From positions 1-64,000 of the forward strand of contig NZ_JBKEBF010000046.1 in NCBI RefSeq assembly GCF_047973035.1: 64,000 nt of DNA, in the 5' to 3' direction. Under the pieces are notes generated by a model that searched no databases, was not told the DNA's origin, and worked only from the letters and a program-made list of their open reading frames with translations. Made by a program: the position numbers and the translations under genes. Of this stretch, positions 61,481-64,000 are shown one piece after another. The DNA is from Oleidesulfovibrio sp047973035 (GTDB lineage: Bacteria; Desulfobacterota; Desulfovibrionia; Desulfovibrionales; Desulfovibrionaceae). Each line of letters opens with the position of its first letter. The first letter of the stretch is position 1.

Positions 61481-62434
61481 TTATTCGTGCGGTAAAAAGA
61501 GATCAGCAAATGCTTGTCCGAGTGTCGGGAAAAGAAAATCGAAGCCGGAATCAAGCAGCCGGTCGGGGTGTACCCGTCTGCCGCCTGTAATAAGCTCTGA
61601 TGCCATTTCTCCCAGCAGCAATTCCAGCAGCCATGCAGGAGCTGGTAGCCAGGAAGGACGATTGAGCGCTGTTCCCAGACGGTTGCAGAACTCATTCATG
61701 GTAACAGGTTCCGGTGCTGTCAGGTTAAAGGCGCCGTGCAAGGCGGAATTGTCGATGAGGTGCAGTATTGCCCGTACTTCATCATCAATATGTATCCATG
61801 AAATTTCCTGCTTGCCGCTGCCCAGCGGGCCGCCTGCAAATAAGCGGAACGGCGTTACAAACTTGGACAGGGCACCGCCTTTTTGCCCCATCACCATGCC
61901 GGTGCGGATGACGACGCGGCGGATACCCATTTCTTCGGCATCCACAGTTGAAGCTTCCCAGCGTACAGAGGTATCTGCCAGAAAACCTTTGCCTGGCGGG
62001 GCCTGCTCAGTTGCCAGCAGCGGATCAGTAGGGGGATTTTCAGTGCCATAGTAACCGATGGCTGAAGCCTGCACCAGAACCTGCGGAAGATGCTGCATTC
62101 TTCTGAAAGCATCCATAACGGCCTGACCGGCTTTTACTCTGCTTTCTACGATTAGCTTTTTCTGCTTTTGCGTCCATCTGCCAGCAGCGATGTTGTGCCC
62201 CAGCAGGTTAATCAGCACGTTGCAATGTGTGCCTTCCAGTATCGAGGCAAGAACGGCACCGTCTTTACCGTCCCATTGTATCAGCGAAACGGAACCGCTG
62301 ATTTCTTCAGGGAGACGAAATTTCGTTTTTTCGGGATTGCGTGACGGGATGACCACAGAGTGGCCTCTGGAAATCAGAGCACGACCGAGGGCAATGCCGA
62401 TAAACCCCGTGCCGCCTAATAGAACCGTATTCAT
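61481..62434 (-). CDS. TIGR01777-family NAD(P)-dependent epimerase
   Basis: A 317-residue short-chain dehydrogenase relative (SDR39U1/YfcH type). The Rossmann start is VLLGGTGFIGIALGRALISRGH and the middle carries QASAIGYYGTENP and TSVRWEASTVDAEEMG. The tail contains PAWLLELLLGEMASELITGGRRVHPDRLLDSGF, as in the family. Its substrate is not known. It lies between two signalling genes with small gaps, apparently in the same operon. Confidence 0.9.
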   Translation of the reverse strand: MNTVLLGGTGFIGIALGRALISRGHSVVIPSRNPEKTKFRLPEEISGSVSLIQWDGKDGAVLASILEGTHCNVLINLLGHNIAAGRWTQKQKKLIVESRVKAGQAVMDAFRRMQHLPQVLVQASAIGYYGTENPPTDPLLATEQAPPGKGFLADTSVRWEASTVDAEEMGIRRVVIRTGMVMGQKGGALSKFVTPFRLFAGGPLGSGKQEISWIHIDDEVRAILHLIDNSALHGAFNLTAPEPVTMNEFCNRLGTALNRPSWLPAPAWLLELLLGEMASELITGGRRVHPDRLLDSGFDFLFPTLGQAFADLFLPHE

Positions 62435-62464
62435 AAGCGTTCCCCTGCGTTACATGGCGTGAAG

Positions 62465-62486
62465 GACATAATGTTAACATTATGTC
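62465..62486. repeat. Perfect 22-bp palindrome at the end of the kinase gene
   Basis: GACATAATGTT is followed directly by its reverse complement AACATTATGTC. It covers the stop codon of the kinase gene and lies in the gap before the epimerase gene. It could be an operator for the downstream genes or an RNA hairpin. No copy was seen elsewhere in the window. Confidence 0.6.
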
Positions 62487-64000
62487 ACAGGTAGCTCCAT
62501 TGTGACAATGGTGCCGCCGTCAGGAGCCGCATTCGCACGAATATAGCCGCGATGGTCCTGTACTATGGATTTTACAATGGTCAGGCCAAGCCCTGTTCCG
62601 CCCCGTTTGCGGGAGAAGTATGGTTCAAACAGGCGGGAACGCTCTTCAGATGTAAGCCCCGGGCCGTTGTCGGTTACATCAATCCGTATAAGGCCGAGAG
62701 CTTTGTCATGCCGTAACGTGATGTGAACCGCAGGGGCAGCACGACCCTCCAGAACCTCTGTAGCGTTGGTTAAAATATTCAAAAAGGCGCGATGCATGGC
62801 TTCTTTGTCCAGATTCAGCCGGGGCAGATTCTGAGGGAACGTGAGCTCCCACTTGATGCCGCTGTGACTGGTACGGAACATTGTTACCAGTTCGTTAACC
62901 AAAGGCAGGATGTCGCCGGGCATCGGCTTTACTTCCGGCAGCTTTGCGAATGCGGAGAACTCCTGCACCATCTGCTGCAGTTGTTCAACCTGACGAACTA
63001 TCAGGTCTGTGCATTGAGGAAAAATGGGGTCTTCTATCTCGCCGCCGAACTTACGTTGCAGCCGCTGGGCGGAAAGCTTGATAGGAGTGAGCGGGTTTTT
63101 TATTTCGTGTGCGATACGCTTGGCGACTTCCCGCCATGCCGCAACACGCTGCATTTTTTCCAGCTCGGTAATGTCTTCAAAAACAGCCACAAGACCGTTG
63201 AACTCTCCCTGCGGGGTCGGCAGACAAACGGCATTGACCAGCAGCTTCCACTCATAGTCACCGGCTTTCAGCGACATCTGGCGCTGCCACTGTGATTCAG
63301 GCGACGCTTTGAATTGTTTTACCATTTCGCGGAACATGCGCGAATGTTCGCCGGAAAGCAGATCGCCGGGGCGGGTGCCGATAAGTGAGCGCGGCTCGAT
63401 TGAAAACATGGTTCCCGCGGCTTTGTTCAGCGTACTGATGCGCCCCTCTGCATCCAGCGACACCACGCCTGCCGTGATGTTGTCCAGTACGGCCTCAATG
63501 TAGCGTGTACGCTGTTCTTTTTCTTCGTTCTGGGCTGCCAGCATTAGGTTGGCGTCCGTCAGGCGGCTTCGGCTCATTTCAAGGTCTTCAGTCATTCGGT
63601 TGAACGACTGCACCAGAACACCCAGCTCATCCGTGGAACTGTCTTCCAGACGTACCGTCAGGTCGCCTCTGGCAATGCGTTCCGTGCCTTCCGCAAGAGC
63701 CATTATAGGGGCTGTAAGTTCTTTGGAAAGCCGGAAGCCGAACCACATGGCTCCAAGTATGATAAGCAGGGTAAGAACACCCAGAATGAAGTAGAGCGTG
63801 ACTTTGAGCGGGTGCTTGAGGGTTTTCAGCTTCTTGTATTCGTCTACGCCGCGCACAATGCGGTCGAGTTTATACATCAGCCCCTGACCGATGCTTTCCA
63901 CCAGAACCAGATACCCCGTTCTGCCCTGATCTACAGGCAGTACGGCGACAGCGTAGTCAGCTTCCTGTCCGGGCCATAACAAAGACCAGAATCTGGGTTG
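62480..64000 (-). CDS. NtrY-like sensor histidine kinase (partial)
   Basis: At least 506 residues; the N-terminus lies beyond the right edge of the window, as the frame is still open at 64000. The visible part has an end-of-sensor stretch, a membrane helix (VTLYFILGVLTLLIILGAMW), a HAMP domain (LSKELTAPIMALAEGTERIA), a PAS domain (VLDNITAGVVSLDAEGRI), the phosphohistidine in RIAHEIKNPLTPIKLSAQRL and an ATPase domain (NATEVL, DNGPGL, GGTGLGLTIV). This arrangement is the NtrY subgroup, which works with NtrC-type regulators, one of which is encoded three genes downstream. Confidence 0.93.
   Translation of the reverse strand, partial: QPRFWSLLWPGQEADYAVAVLPVDQGRTGYLVLVESIGQGLMYKLDRIVRGVDEYKKLKTLKHPLKVTLYFILGVLTLLIILGAMWFGFRLSKELTAPIMALAEGTERIARGDLTVRLEDSSTDELGVLVQSFNRMTEDLEMSRSRLTDANLMLAAQNEEKEQRTRYIEAVLDNITAGVVSLDAEGRISTLNKAAGTMFSIEPRSLIGTRPGDLLSGEHSRMFREMVKQFKASPESQWQRQMSLKAGDYEWKLLVNAVCLPTPQGEFNGLVAVFEDITELEKMQRVAAWREVAKRIAHEIKNPLTPIKLSAQRLQRKFGGEIEDPIFPQCTDLIVRQVEQLQQMVQEFSAFAKLPEVKPMPGDILPLVNELVTMFRTSHSGIKWELTFPQNLPRLNLDKEAMHRAFLNILTNATEVLEGRAAPAVHITLRHDKALGLIRIDVTDNGPGLTSEERSRLFEPYFSRKRGGTGLGLTIVKSIVQDHRGYIRANAAPDGGTIVTMELPVT

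Overview
The window looks like chromosome of a sulfate-reducing Desulfovibrio-type bacterium (Desulfovibrionaceae, Desulfobacterota). Pointers are a DUF39-type homocysteine synthesis protein, a sigma-54-rich regulatory style with NtrC/NtrY-type proteins, a strictly anaerobic ribonucleotide reductase, glycyl-radical and radical-SAM enzymes, and a GC content that is moderate in the backbone but clearly lower in the first 6 kb. Species assignment is inference; no rRNA is present.

Layout. (1) 1-7.1 kb: edge of an IS3-family element, then an AT-rich block with a radical-SAM activase, a glycyl radical enzyme (GRE) whose usual Cys-x-Glu active-site signature reads Cys-Thr-Leu, a DUF4037 nucleotidyltransferase-like protein and an MFS exporter. 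(2) 7.5-18.6 kb: a nearly complete C-P lyase phosphonate locus, phnCDE, then phnF on the opposite strand, then phnGHIJKLM, a DUF1045 2H-phosphoesterase and phnN. No phnP is seen. (3) 19.2-25.1 kb: manC-type enzyme, a group of related secreted ankyrin-type proteins of which two are broken (an in-frame stop and a frameshift), a Gly/His-rich secreted peptide and a small zinc-ribbon membrane protein. (4) 25.4-33.1 kb, the most interesting part: a sigma-54 activator followed by a canonical -24/-12 promoter and a five-gene minus-strand run encoding a lysine 2,3-aminomutase-like radical SAM enzyme, two D-Ala-D-Ala-ligase-like ATP-grasp proteins, a GNAT acetyltransferase and a GNAT-deacetylase fusion. 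Three related dyads (CGGAAY-N5-GTTCCG type) lie between the activator gene and the promoter. It looks like a pathway for an acetylated beta-amino-acid peptide or amide; the product is unknown. (5) 33.2-44.9 kb: metallophosphoesterase, PAS histidine kinase, tRNA-Asp, 4-OT tautomerase, GGDEF-EAL protein, ferredoxin-nitroreductase, chemoreceptor, DMT transporter, atypical flagellin. (6) 45.2-47.9 kb: cobalamin riboswitch upstream of class III ribonucleotide reductase nrdD. (7) 48.3-64 kb, all minus strand: a coiled-coil membrane protein with an L,D-transpeptidase-like protein, pyrE, purB, an FmdB-type zinc ribbon, a 36-aa basic protein, larE overlapping the DUF39 gene, a TPR response regulator, a 52-aa membrane peptide, a voltage-gated-type K+ channel, gpmA, and a signalling run of NtrY-like kinase, TIGR01777 epimerase, HD-GYP regulator and NtrC-type regulator.

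How the genes fit: the phn locus imports phosphonates and cleaves them to PRPP; manC supplies activated mannose; the kamA cluster appears to be switched on by its own upstream activator; B12 shortage should release nrdD; larE and DUF39 are translationally coupled and both concern sulfur insertion. All assignments were made by reading the sequence; no database search was run.
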